From positions 62,001 to 126,000 of the forward strand of contig NZ_JAHZPA010000004.1 of NCBI RefSeq assembly GCF_019929225.1: 64,000 nt of DNA, read 5' to 3'. The DNA is from Streptococcus sanguinis (GTDB lineage Bacteria > Bacillota > Bacilli > Lactobacillales > Streptococcaceae). The translations under genes and the position numbers were made by a program. Shown piece after piece: positions 46,490-55,093 of the stretch. Below the pieces are notes generated by a model. That model saw only the letters and a list, made by a program, of their open reading frames with translations, was not told the origin of the DNA and ran no database searches. Position 1 is the first letter of the stretch; each line of letters starts with the position of its first letter.

Positions 46490-49400
46490 ATTTTGCGTTT
46501 AATGCCTGAGATAGACCTTGGCGTAAGTTTTCTAATTCCTTTAGCTGGTGCCGATCTCGGTAGGGATTGAGCTGGCTTTTGGCCGTTTCATAGTAGGTTT
46601 CAAAGTCCTGATCCAGCAAGTCTTCAAAGCCTGCTTCCTGCAAGCTGCCAGTCAGCAGGCGATACTTAATCACAGCCATCAGATAGTAGATCAGCCCTTT
46701 GTCCCGCGGATTGCCATAGCGGCTAATGAGACTATCCTTTTTCCGCAGCAGATCAAGCATCGGCTGGTAATCTCTCTTCTCACAGCCAATCAAGGCCAAA
46801 TAAACCTCTAACTGGGTCTCTTTCCAAGGAAAGCTGAGGGACTTCAGAGCTGTTTTCGCCTTGAGGAAAATTCGCTCCGCCTGCTCATAATCTTTCAGCT
46901 GATAGTAAGTCATACCCAAGCCGATATAGAAAGCAAAAATCGAAGGCTCTGCTGTTTTATTTTCCGTCAACTTAATGGCCTCCTTCTGATGAGCCAGAGA
47001 TGCCGTAAAATTCCCGCGAATCTGCTCAATCTCTGCCAAATAGTCTAGAGCCGCCGCAATCTGAATCGAGTACTTGGAACGCAGCGAAGCCGTCAAGCTG
47101 AAACAGTCGATAGACTGGTAGAGGTGGTGGAGCGACTGCTCCTCATCCCCAATCATGAGATGATAGAGCCCCTTGAGCCGGAGATTGATGGCAATGGCTT
47201 CGTGATTGTTGGCCTGGACCGAAGCATCCAGAGCCAGCTCCGTATAGTAACGCATCTCTGGGATATTCTCCGTCTGGATGCAGTAGTAAATCATCTGCCG
47301 ATAGCCTTCTAGGAGAAAATCCATCTGCTGCAGCTCCTTGGCCGAAGCAATCACCTGCTGGATATTGTCCATCCCCTGCTGGTAATTCCCCGTCCGAATG
47401 GCATAGCGCCCTTCTAGATAGAGGAAACGGAGAACCAAAAGCTGAAAATCCTTGTGATTCTGATGTTTTCTCTCTAAGCCCTCTATTTCCCGACAGATAC
47501 GGTCAAACTGGTCTAAAACCGCTGACTGATTGCTATCATCCGTCTTTTCAATAAAGCCAAACTCCCGCGAATAAATCGGAAAGAGCTCGTGATGAAACTG
47601 CAGGGTAGCCTCGAGATAATGCAGCTCGTACTCCAGAGACTTAATGGGCTGCTTGGACATCCTGTAGTGATAGGCGATTTCATTGAGCAGCTGGGCATGA
47701 TAGAGAGAGTCTCCCAGCTGGTCTTCCATGCCTTGGGCAATCTGGTGATGCAGCATTCGTTTCTTGGCAAGTGACAAGCGCTCATAGGCATAGATTCTCA
47801 AAAGCTCCTGGCTGAACCGCACTACCAAGTCCTCGCTCTGCTCCTCTTCCATCAAGAACTGCTTCTGTCCAAACTCCTCAGTGATTTCAACAACCTCTTC
47901 CATCGGCAGACCTAGCAGTCTGGCTAAGAGAGAAACCGAGGCAGGAGCCCTAAAGCAAGCCAGATAGTCCACCAACTCTTCCTCTTGGCTGCTCAGGTAA
48001 TCCAACTTCAGAGACAGCTTGGCCTTGATGGCCGAAGTCAGCGGATGAAACTTTTCTCCTCGCAGGAGCTGCTCAGCGTATTCCGATAGGAAGAAAGGGA
48101 TACCTTGACTGACCCGATAAATATCCTCAAGGCGTTCTTCAGGTATGGCTAACTGACCTGTCTGGGCTTGCAAGTAAGCCACACTATCTTTAAAATTCAG
48201 CGGCTGCAGCTCAATAAAGCCTAGCTTATTGCGTACCAGCAGGTGATTGAAAAAATGTTCCAAATAAGAAGGGGTGCTCAGATGCTTGGTCAGCACAAAG
48301 GCCACAGGATAGCCAGTCAAATGATTCATAACTTGCTCCAAGACAGCAACGCTAGCCTCATCCATCCAGTGACAGTCCTCAATTAAGATTATCAAAGCTT
48401 TTTTCTTAGAAATCTTCTGCAGAATATCCACCACAAACTGAGCCAGCTTGGCCTCATCCAACTGAAGACCAGAAGCGCCTCCTGTCAAAATGGGAAAATA
48501 ACTCTCCAAAATGACCTGCCACTGGCTGATAGAAAGAATCTGGTGCTGAATAACCAAGTCCCCCAGGCCGTCCAGCAAACCGCGCCAAGGCTGGAGTTCT
48601 GCCTTCATCTCTTCCTTGAAGCACTCAGCCATGACAATCTGGAAATACTTGGTCTGATTGGCCAATACTTGACGAGTCACTGTCCGCTTTCCGACACCAG
48701 TACCACCGACTAGAACCAGAGCACGCGCCTCCTGAGTCTCTATCACCTTAGAAAAGTAAGATTCCAAGCGCTTGATTTCATCAACCCGCCCGAAAAAGTG
48801 GTCCGTATTGCGCAGAAACTGCTTAGTCTTGCGCTCGCTGCGGTCCTTGGCAAGCACCTCATGATATAGTTGCTGGATAGGTTCCGTAGGACTAATGCCC
48901 AGTTCCTTATCCAAAATATTGACCAATTTATAATAAGTCTCAATCACCTTACCAGGCCGATCATTATCCTGATAGAGCTTCATGAGCAGATGGTAGTTCT
49001 TCTCATCAAACTCATCAATGCTGATCAAGCGGCGCAAATTCCGCTCAGCCTCTTCCAAATCCAGCTGGTCTTTTTCTGTTTCCAGCTGTTGGTAGCAGGC
49101 TTGGATATAAAGCTGCTCATATCGCGTCCGCATCTTAGACACCCAGTAATCAAAGGCCTCACTGTCCTTGAGATAGAAGCCCTGCAGAAAATCCCCCTGA
49201 TAGAGCGACAGATGCTTTGCAGGATGATCCGTGAAACGTTCTACATCACTTTCAATCATACACTCGGGATTAAGCGACAGCACAGTCCGGTTGGGAGCGA
49301 CAATCCATTCCCCACCTAGTAACTTATTAGCTTGATAAATGGTGTTGCGCAAATTCTTTTTGGCGGTCTGATTATCCTTGTTTTCCCAGAGGATTCCTGC

Positions 49401-49544
49401 AATCTCCTCCCGATTGACTGCTCCATTGATGTGGAGATAATAAAGCAGAGCATTGATTTTAGCAAAAGGAAAAAAGACTTCCTCCTGATTGAGAAAGACA
49501 CTCGGACTTCCCAGCAATTTCAACCTCAACAGATTTTTCGTCAT
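46488..49544 (-). CDS. SARP/AfsR-like regulator: winged helix, BTAD, AAA ATPase, TPR
   Basis: 1018 residues. An OmpR-like winged helix occupies about 1-90 (LRLKLLGSPSVFLNQEEVFFP, REEIAGILWENK). The bacterial transcriptional activator domain spans about 95-240 (LYQGDFLQGFYLKDSEAFDYWV, ISIDEFDEKNYHLLMKLYQD). The ATPase has Walker A VGGTGVGKRT (about 277) and Walker B ALIILIEDCHWMDEAS. A long TPR-like helical region runs from about 600 to the end. This plan is that of large activators whose ATPase/TPR half senses a ligand. GGAGG precedes the ATG; extended -10 TGGTATAAT is at 49619-49611. Next to hutG and convergent, so a hut regulator is a reasonable but unproven idea. Confidence 0.9.
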   Translation of the reverse strand: MTKNLLRLKLLGSPSVFLNQEEVFFPFAKINALLYYLHINGAVNREEIAGILWENKDNQTAKKNLRNTIYQANKLLGGEWIVAPNRTVLSLNPECMIESDVERFTDHPAKHLSLYQGDFLQGFYLKDSEAFDYWVSKMRTRYEQLYIQACYQQLETEKDQLDLEEAERNLRRLISIDEFDEKNYHLLMKLYQDNDRPGKVIETYYKLVNILDKELGISPTEPIQQLYHEVLAKDRSERKTKQFLRNTDHFFGRVDEIKRLESYFSKVIETQEARALVLVGGTGVGKRTVTRQVLANQTKYFQIVMAECFKEEMKAELQPWRGLLDGLGDLVIQHQILSISQWQVILESYFPILTGGASGLQLDEAKLAQFVVDILQKISKKKALIILIEDCHWMDEASVAVLEQVMNHLTGYPVAFVLTKHLSTPSYLEHFFNHLLVRNKLGFIELQPLNFKDSVAYLQAQTGQLAIPEERLEDIYRVSQGIPFFLSEYAEQLLRGEKFHPLTSAIKAKLSLKLDYLSSQEEELVDYLACFRAPASVSLLARLLGLPMEEVVEITEEFGQKQFLMEEEQSEDLVVRFSQELLRIYAYERLSLAKKRMLHHQIAQGMEDQLGDSLYHAQLLNEIAYHYRMSKQPIKSLEYELHYLEATLQFHHELFPIYSREFGFIEKTDDSNQSAVLDQFDRICREIEGLERKHQNHKDFQLLVLRFLYLEGRYAIRTGNYQQGMDNIQQVIASAKELQQMDFLLEGYRQMIYYCIQTENIPEMRYYTELALDASVQANNHEAIAINLRLKGLYHLMIGDEEQSLHHLYQSIDCFSLTASLRSKYSIQIAAALDYLAEIEQIRGNFTASLAHQKEAIKLTENKTAEPSIFAFYIGLGMTYYQLKDYEQAERIFLKAKTALKSLSFPWKETQLEVYLALIGCEKRDYQPMLDLLRKKDSLISRYGNPRDKGLIYYLMAVIKYRLLTGSLQEAGFEDLLDQDFETYYETAKSQLNPYRDRHQLKELENLRQGLSQALNAK

Positions 49545-49704
49545 GCAAACGCCTCCAAGAAACCTTATAGAACTAATATAAACAAAAAGAGACAGTTTGG
49601 CAAGTAAAGTATTATACCAGCCCTTAATTTCCAGTTTTTAAATTGGTTTTATTTAGGATTTTTTTGTTATACTAGGATGAAAATAAAATTTTAGAAAGTT
49701 ACTT

Positions 49705-50526
49705 ATGAAGAAAAATATTGTTCTTTTCATTTTTCTCCTTCTGAGCGCGATTGGCTTAGAATACGAGACACAAGCCTATACTACTGGCAGTATGTCAGGC
49801 ACTTCCTATGGGATTGTCGGACTGTCAGCCCTCTTGGCTCTGCTCTATATCGTCCCTGCCCTGCTCTTGATTCGCCAACTGGGTAAAAAATGGCAGACGC
49901 CTGCACTTAGCCTTGGGGTAGCTCTGCTAGGTGGCCTTTTCATTTCTGGCTGGACCTCTGGTTTGGCCAACACCTATATCCACGAATGGGTCAGCACCAG
50001 CTTCCCAAATACTCTGCTCAGTGACCTAGAAAATGCCATCGCAGCTCCGCTGGTTGAAGAACCCCTCAAGCTGTTGGCAGTTGCCTTCGCTGTCTATCTA
50101 GTCCCAGTCAAAAAGCTCAAATCCTTCTTGATGCTGGGTATAACGGCCGGCATGGGCTTTCAGATTAGTGAGGACTTCTCTTATATCCTCTCTGACCTGC
50201 CCGAAGGCTTCTCCTTCACTATCTCTGGTATCCTAGGCCGCATCACTGGCGGCGTTGCCTCTCACTGGCTCTACACCGCCCTAACCACTCTCGGTCTAGC
50301 TCTCATGCTACGCTATGCCAAAACTCAGAAAAATTATTTCCGAGTGGGGCTCCTCTACTTCCTAGCAGCCTTCGTTCTCCACTTCTTCTGGAACTCACCG
50401 CTGACTGCTATCGAAACGGACATCCCAATCATCGTACCGGCTATGACCGCTGTGGCTGTCTTTATCTTTTACCAAGCCTACCGAACAGCCCATAAAATTG
50501 ACCAAGAAGAATTGGAAGTGGAATAA
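49705..50526 (+). CDS. PrsW-family intramembrane metalloprotease-like protein
   Basis: 273 residues, about eight membrane helices. Motifs of the PrsW/CPBP-like class are seen: LVEEPLKLLA (EExxK), GMGFQISEDFSYIL, SHWLYTALTTLGLAL and VLHFFWNSPLT. PrsW cleaves the anti-sigma RsiW in Bacillus; the substrate here is unknown. Single gene, closed by a strong terminator. Confidence 0.87.
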   Translation: MKKNIVLFIFLLLSAIGLEYETQAYTTGSMSGTSYGIVGLSALLALLYIVPALLLIRQLGKKWQTPALSLGVALLGGLFISGWTSGLANTYIHEWVSTSFPNTLLSDLENAIAAPLVEEPLKLLAVAFAVYLVPVKKLKSFLMLGITAGMGFQISEDFSYILSDLPEGFSFTISGILGRITGGVASHWLYTALTTLGLALMLRYAKTQKNYFRVGLLYFLAAFVLHFFWNSPLTAIETDIPIIVPAMTAVAVFIFYQAYRTAHKIDQEELEVE

Positions 50527-50529
50527 TGC

Positions 50530-50558
50530 AAAAAAACGACCGTTAGGGTCGTTTTTTT
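50530..50558 (+). terminator. prsW-like gene terminator
   Basis: AAAAAAACGACC/GGTCGTTTTTTT. Confidence 0.9.
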
Positions 50559-50847
50559 AGGTATTCAGGAATATATTTTCTTAACATTCTATATTTAAGA
50601 CATACCAATCAATTGCAAAAATCGGAATGACCTATTTTTAGAGATATCTACATAACCACCTTGCCATACTCTAGCATTCATTTCGCAAAATTATCTCTAA
50701 TCCTCTCCCCACCGGCATTTCTATCCTATTTCCCCATGCTCTTTCCTTAAAGAAATGTTAACATTTTCTTAAAACTAACTTATATTAGGAAATTTTAAGC
50801 CGCAGTCTGTATACTTTCTACAAATCATCTAAGAAAGAGGTATGGAT
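50559..50847. promoter_or_regulatory. Promoter region of the glycosyltransferase operon
   Basis: About 290 bp, AT-rich, no gene. TATACT at about 50812 is the best -10. CTTAAA-N5-CTTATA near 50770, whose complement is TATAAG-N5-TTTAAG, is one base from a CiaR-type direct repeat but lies in reverse orientation, so this is tentative. Confidence 0.35.
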
Positions 50848-51891
50848 ATGGATTTTCTAGTGATTCCGGCCTATGAGCCTGATTATAATCTCATTAAGCT
50901 GATAAAAAAAATTCACCATAAAGGTGATTTTCATATCATTGTTATTGATGACGGCAGCTCTTCCAAATGCCAGATAGTCTTTGAGCAGGCAGAGCAGTAC
51001 GCGACTGTGCTCCGTCATCAGGTCAATCAAGGCAAGGGGCAAGCGCTGAAGACTGCTTTCACCTTTATCCAAGCACTGAAGATTTATGGAACGGTAGTAA
51101 CAGCAGATGCGGATGGCCAACACAAGGTCTGGGATATTTTCCGCGTAGCGAGCAAAGCTTCTGAAAATCCCAATCAGTTGATTCTCGGAGCACGCGCCTT
51201 TACTGGCAAGGTGCCCCTGCGCAGCCGCTTCGGCAATAGTCTGACTCGAGCTCTCTTCAAAGCCCAGACTGGGGTGGATGTCTCTGATACCCAGACAGGC
51301 TTACGAGCCTTTACGACCAACATGATTCCCTTTATGTTAAAGGTAGAGGGCCAGCGCTATGAGTATGAAATGAACATGCTCTTAGAAGCCAGCAAGGAAT
51401 ATCCCATTTTGGAAGTGCCCATTGAGACGGTCTATATCAATGACAATCAAGGCTCCCACTTTCGGCCAATTCAGGATGGGCTCATGATTTATAAAAATAT
51501 TTTTAAATTTGCCCTGACTTCTCTCAGCAGTTTCGTCGTGGACTACATCGTCTATGCAATGGCTCTCTTGTTTTTAACTGCTGTGCCGACCAGCCTGAGA
51601 ATTCTTTTAGCTAACGGGATTGCCCGCGTGACCAGCTCAATCTTTAATTACTCGACCAATAAAAGGCTGGTCTTTAAGAACGATGACAGTATACTCAAGA
51701 CAGGAACTGGCTATTTCAGCCTAGCTGTAGTGCTCTTTATCCTAGACACACTGCTGATTCGCCTCTTCTACGCTGTCTTTGGTCTCAATCTTCTGATTGT
51801 CAAAATTATCGTCGGAATTTTACTCTTCACCGTCTCCTGGATGGTCCAAAAGAGATTTATTTTTAAGGAAAGGACACACACCGCATCATGA
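50848..51891 (+). CDS. Membrane glycosyltransferase, GT2 fused to GtrA
   Basis: 347 residues. GT2 domain (about 1-220): VIPAYEPDYNLIKLI, VIDDGSSSK, and the catalytic TADADGQHKVWDI, resembling polyprenyl-phosphate glycosyltransferases. A GtrA-type four-helix membrane domain follows (FALTSLSSFVVDYIVYAMALLFL to ILLFTVSWMVQKRFIFK). It would transfer a sugar to lipid phosphate and help flip it. The start at 50848 has AGAGG at 7 nt; the ATG two codons earlier is too close. Overlaps the next gene by 4 bp. Confidence 0.88.
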   Translation: MDFLVIPAYEPDYNLIKLIKKIHHKGDFHIIVIDDGSSSKCQIVFEQAEQYATVLRHQVNQGKGQALKTAFTFIQALKIYGTVVTADADGQHKVWDIFRVASKASENPNQLILGARAFTGKVPLRSRFGNSLTRALFKAQTGVDVSDTQTGLRAFTTNMIPFMLKVEGQRYEYEMNMLLEASKEYPILEVPIETVYINDNQGSHFRPIQDGLMIYKNIFKFALTSLSSFVVDYIVYAMALLFLTAVPTSLRILLANGIARVTSSIFNYSTNKRLVFKNDDSILKTGTGYFSLAVVLFILDTLLIRLFYAVFGLNLLIVKIIVGILLFTVSWMVQKRFIFKERTHTAS

Positions 51892-52799
51892 AATTTTTAA
51901 AGAAACGCTATGCCTACGCCTCCATTTTCGGTCTGCTTCTGACAGCTTCCTTCAGCTACTCCATGCTGAAAACCTTTGTCATCGCAGAGAACATTTCCAC
52001 GGTTTCAAGCACAAGTTCGTCGTCCAACGCCGAGGCTGCCAGCAAGGCTGTGGAAACAGCGACTGTGACGGATACCAGCTATTCAGACGACAACATCTCG
52101 GTCACACTGACTGAAAAGACCGTCAGCAACACCCAAGTCTACATCGCTGATGTGACTGTCAGCTCATCAGAATACCTGAAAACAGCCTTTGCCCAAAACA
52201 CTTACGGAAACAATGTCACTGCCAAGACCTCGGAAACGGCCGCCAACAACAATGCCATCCTAGCGATTAACGGCGACTACTATGGAGCCAATACGACTGG
52301 CTATGTCATCCGCAATGGCGTCGTCTACCGCGATACCGTCCGAGAAGACTCCAGCAATGGGGATTTAGCTATTTACAAAGACGGCTCCTTCAAAATTATC
52401 TATGAAGACCAAGTCTCTGCTGATCAACTAGTCAAAGACGGTGTGGTCAATCTCTTGGCCTTCGGCCCATCGCTTGTAGAAAATGGCGAGATTGTCGTTG
52501 ATACCAACTCCGAAGTCGGCCAGTCCATGTCTTCCAATCCACGGACAGCTATCGGTATCATTGACGAAAACCACTACATCATCATCGTTTCAGACGGACG
52601 CACCTCAGAAAGCGAGGGGCTTTCCCTCTACCAAATGGCAGAAATCATGAAATCTTACGGTGTCAAGACCGCTTATAACCTTGATGGCGGCGGATCCTCT
52701 ACACTTTACTTTACCGGTCAGGTCATTAACAAACCTACAACCAACGGAAACACTATCTCAGAAAGGTCGGTGAGTGATATTGTCTACATCGGTTACTAA
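51888..52799 (+). CDS. Exported phosphodiester glycosidase (NAGPA/DUF2233 domain)
   Basis: 303 residues. Basic N-terminus and hydrophobic segment (YASIFGLLLTASFSYSMLKTFVIA) give an uncleaved anchor or signal, then a Ser/Ala-rich linker. The NAGPA domain has AILAINGDYYG, LLAFGPSLVENG, NPRTAIGIIDENHYIIIVSDGR and TAYNLDGGGSSTL. The family removes GlcNAc or related sugars from phosphodiesters, as in the lysosomal uncovering enzyme. Coupled to the GT2-GtrA gene, so both probably act on one surface glycan. Confidence 0.88.
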   Translation: MKFLKKRYAYASIFGLLLTASFSYSMLKTFVIAENISTVSSTSSSSNAEAASKAVETATVTDTSYSDDNISVTLTEKTVSNTQVYIADVTVSSSEYLKTAFAQNTYGNNVTAKTSETAANNNAILAINGDYYGANTTGYVIRNGVVYRDTVREDSSNGDLAIYKDGSFKIIYEDQVSADQLVKDGVVNLLAFGPSLVENGEIVVDTNSEVGQSMSSNPRTAIGIIDENHYIIIVSDGRTSESEGLSLYQMAEIMKSYGVKTAYNLDGGGSSTLYFTGQVINKPTTNGNTISERSVSDIVYIGY

Positions 52800-53235
52800 T
52801 CCCAGCAAAAAACGTTTTAGAAAAACAGCCCTTATCTACGCACTATTAACTATTTTCTTCTTTGCTTTCAGCAGAATCTATGAATCCTTCAGCTTCGGCG
52901 AAACATCTAGCCATATGCACTATCTCTTCACCATTCCTCTGGTGGGTGGCATCCTCCTCCTGCTCTTTATGAAGGGCATCCCTAATCTCTCTCGGCTCAG
53001 CCTCAACCTCTGGAACTCAGCTGTAGCCATTATGACAGCCGGCATGCTCTTCCGTGGCATCGTCAACCTATCTGGCCGCTCCACAACGCTGGATATGCCC
53101 TACTGGTACCTAGGAGCAGCCTTTGCGGCTCTGGCACTACTCTCCATGGTCTTTACTCGAAGTGAGTGGAAGGCAGAAGGGGAAATCAGTAAAAAGAGAA
53201 AAGATTTTACACATACAGAATTTGAAAGAGCATAA
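52774..53235 (+). CDS. Small integral membrane protein, third gene of the GT2-GtrA operon
   Basis: 153 residues, four hydrophobic segments (ALIYALLTIFFFAFSRIYES, YLFTIPLVGGILLLLF, WNSAVAIMTAGMLFRGIV, YLGAAFAALALLSMVF), charged C-terminus. GTG start at 52774 inside the previous gene (26-bp overlap) with AAAGG upstream; a TTG two codons later is possible. No family recognised. Overlap implies translational coupling. Confidence 0.75.
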   Translation: MILSTSVTNPSKKRFRKTALIYALLTIFFFAFSRIYESFSFGETSSHMHYLFTIPLVGGILLLLFMKGIPNLSRLSLNLWNSAVAIMTAGMLFRGIVNLSGRSTTLDMPYWYLGAAFAALALLSMVFTRSEWKAEGEISKKRKDFTHTEFERA

Positions 53236-53316
53236 AAAATCATCCCCTTCAGCTAAATGGAGGGGATAAGTTCGATGTCAAAATATAAAAAATCAGATAA
53301 TAATGTAAAAAAATTA

Positions 53317-53345
53317 TTGACATAAACATGTTTCTGTATTATATA
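53317..53345 (+). promoter_or_regulatory. Promoter of the Jag-N/DUF4839 gene
   Basis: TTGACA (53317-53322), 17 bp, TATATA (53340-53345). Confidence 0.75.
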
Positions 53346-53394
53346 TAGTATCAGAGATTTATATAAATTTAAATTGAAAAAGGTGGGAGATATT

Positions 53395-54429
53395 ATGACT
53401 ATATATAAAGGAAAAACAACTGAGGACGCAATTGAAAAAGGTTTAAAAGATTTAGCACTTGATAAAAATAAAGTTAAAATCGAAGTTAAACATCAAGGGA
53501 ATACTGGAGTCTTTGGTTTATTTGCTAGTGAAGCTATAGTAGATATTAGGCCACTTACTGAAAAAGAAATTCTGAATAAAAAGTATCAGAAAATTTTTAT
53601 GATTGTTGGAGTAACAATTGCAATATTTGCATTTGTTTGTATTGGTATTTTTTCGTCTTCTAAAGAGGATTCTAACGAACTTTCTTTACCAATAGAGTCA
53701 GAAAACATTAATCAAAAAAATTATAAAGTGATTGTCAGTCAACTAGAGGATACTGGTTTTACAAATGTGAAAACTGAGAAAATTGAAGATCTTATCAACG
53801 GCTGGATTATAAAAGACGGACAAATTGAAAGTGTCTCTATTCAAGGCAAGACGGAGTTTCAAAAGGGAGAAAAACTTCCTAAAAATGCTCATATTACAGT
53901 CACCTATCACACTTTTAAAAAAGAGGAAAAGAATCAAGAAGTTAATAAAAAAAAGGAAAATTCCAGTTCCTCTTCAATTGATACCAAATCATCTTCTAGC
54001 TCTTCCGAATCTTCCTCAAGCTCATCTGAATCATCAAAAAAAACTGAACCACAAACTATTACTCCTGAAAACAGTCCAGAATTTGCTGCTATCTTACAAA
54101 CTGAAGATCCAACGGCAATTTCTTCTTTCGTTCAAAAATACAAAGGAAAAATAGTAGAGTTTAATGGTTATATCGCCTATTTTAATCCCCATGCTAATTA
54201 TAAAACTCGCTATGATATTCTAATTTATGCAGGTGATTATCCTGGACCTGATCTTGCTACTCCTGGCCCAGCTTTTCAATTTAATGATGTTGCTCCGACC
54301 TCAGTATTTAAAAATTTCGGTGGAGATGGCGTTGGCATTGGACAAAATATGCACATAAAAGCTAGCATGAGAGAGTTTACTAAAGGAGAGCTTTTGATTC
54401 TTGAACCAGTTGAGGTAACAAAACGATAA
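53395..54429 (+). CDS. Membrane protein with Jag-N, PASTA-like and DUF4839 domains
   Basis: 344 residues. Residues 1-55 (TIYKGKTTEDAIEKGLKDLA, NTGVFGLFASEAIVDI) match the Jag N-terminal domain of KhpB/Jag. A membrane helix (about 68-87, IFMIVGVTIAIFAFVCIGIF) follows, then a segment NYKVIVSQLEDTGFTNVKTE with the look of a PASTA or lipoprotein-type repeat. A Lys/Ser-rich linker with three serine runs comes next, then a C-terminal DUF4839-like domain (ISSFVQKYKGKIVEFNGYIAY, KTRYDILIYAGDYPGPD). Base use is much more AT-rich than the neighbours, suggesting transfer. Start chosen for GGTGGGAG. Function unknown. Confidence 0.8.
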   Translation: MTIYKGKTTEDAIEKGLKDLALDKNKVKIEVKHQGNTGVFGLFASEAIVDIRPLTEKEILNKKYQKIFMIVGVTIAIFAFVCIGIFSSSKEDSNELSLPIESENINQKNYKVIVSQLEDTGFTNVKTEKIEDLINGWIIKDGQIESVSIQGKTEFQKGEKLPKNAHITVTYHTFKKEEKNQEVNKKKENSSSSSIDTKSSSSSSESSSSSSESSKKTEPQTITPENSPEFAAILQTEDPTAISSFVQKYKGKIVEFNGYIAYFNPHANYKTRYDILIYAGDYPGPDLATPGPAFQFNDVAPTSVFKNFGGDGVGIGQNMHIKASMREFTKGELLILEPVEVTKR

Positions 54430-54455
54430 AATAACTAGCTTTATCTTTATAGAAT

Positions 54456-54492
54456 AAAAAAACTGGTTTCTTTATAAGAAACCAGTTTTTTT
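54456..54492. terminator. Bidirectional terminator, DUF4839 gene / phosphatases
   Basis: AAAAAACTGGTTTCTT pairs with AAGAAACCAGTTTTTT around a short loop; T-tracts on both strands. Confidence 0.9.
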
Positions 54493-55093
54493 ATTCACAC
54501 TCATACACACTACCCGTCAGCGGGTCAATGACTTCTGCCAGCTTAAAGTGTCCCTGCTCATATTGGTAATGGCAGATGGCGCAGTTGCCAAAGCGCACCT
54601 TAGGATCCAGAGCTTGGGCTGCAATCTTGAGATAGAAGGCCCACATGGCACCGCCGTGGCTAACAGCTAAGACTGGCTCTGCTCCTGCCTGCTCCATGAC
54701 CTCAGTCAGAGTGACCAGCATGCGTTCACCGACTTGGTCCACTCCTTCTCCACCATAAGGAACAAAAAGGTCTTCAAAAGAGGTGGCTCCTGGTCGAAAT
54801 TTCGGCTGCAGGCGTTCGGGCTGAGCCTCAAAAAGGCCAAAGTTCCATTCTTTAATGCCTTTAAGGCGAGTATAGTCGGTCCGACCAGAGACAAGTTCCA
54901 GAGTATCAGAAGCCCGCTCCTGGGTGGAGGAGTAGAGCTGACCAAAACGAATGCCCCGCCCTTGCAAATAAGCTCCTGCCTGCCGGGCTTGATCCTGCCC
55001 CAGTTCTGTCAAAGGAGAGTCGCAAGCTCCCTGTACCAAGGCCTCTTGATTGAAAAAGGTCTGGCCGTGCCGCATCAAATATAGATCTTTCAT
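54491..55093 (-). CDS. Histidine phosphatase (phosphoglycerate mutase-like), copy 2
   Basis: 200 residues. Catalytic LMRHGQT (His9) and later VSHGGAMWAFYLK mark the branch-2-like GpmB family, in practice often broad phosphatases rather than mutases. ERASDTLELVSGRTDY and LKEWNFGLFEAQP are shared with the upstream paralogue. Start 55093 lies in the ATGA overlap with that gene and has GGGAGGG. Confidence 0.88.
   Translation of the reverse strand: MKDLYLMRHGQTFFNQEALVQGACDSPLTELGQDQARQAGAYLQGRGIRFGQLYSSTQERASDTLELVSGRTDYTRLKGIKEWNFGLFEAQPERLQPKFRPGATSFEDLFVPYGGEGVDQVGERMLVTLTEVMEQAGAEPVLAVSHGGAMWAFYLKIAAQALDPKVRFGNCAICHYQYEQGHFKLAEVIDPLTGSVYECE

Noticed and set aside
50760..50790. CiaR-like direct repeat before the GT2-GtrA gene
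   Set aside because: One mismatch and reverse orientation to the gene; AT-rich sequence gives such hits easily.
54001..54040. Serine-codon repeat in the DUF4839 gene as a tandem DNA repeat
   Set aside because: It encodes an ordinary serine-rich extracellular linker using mixed codons; not a clean nucleotide tandem repeat.
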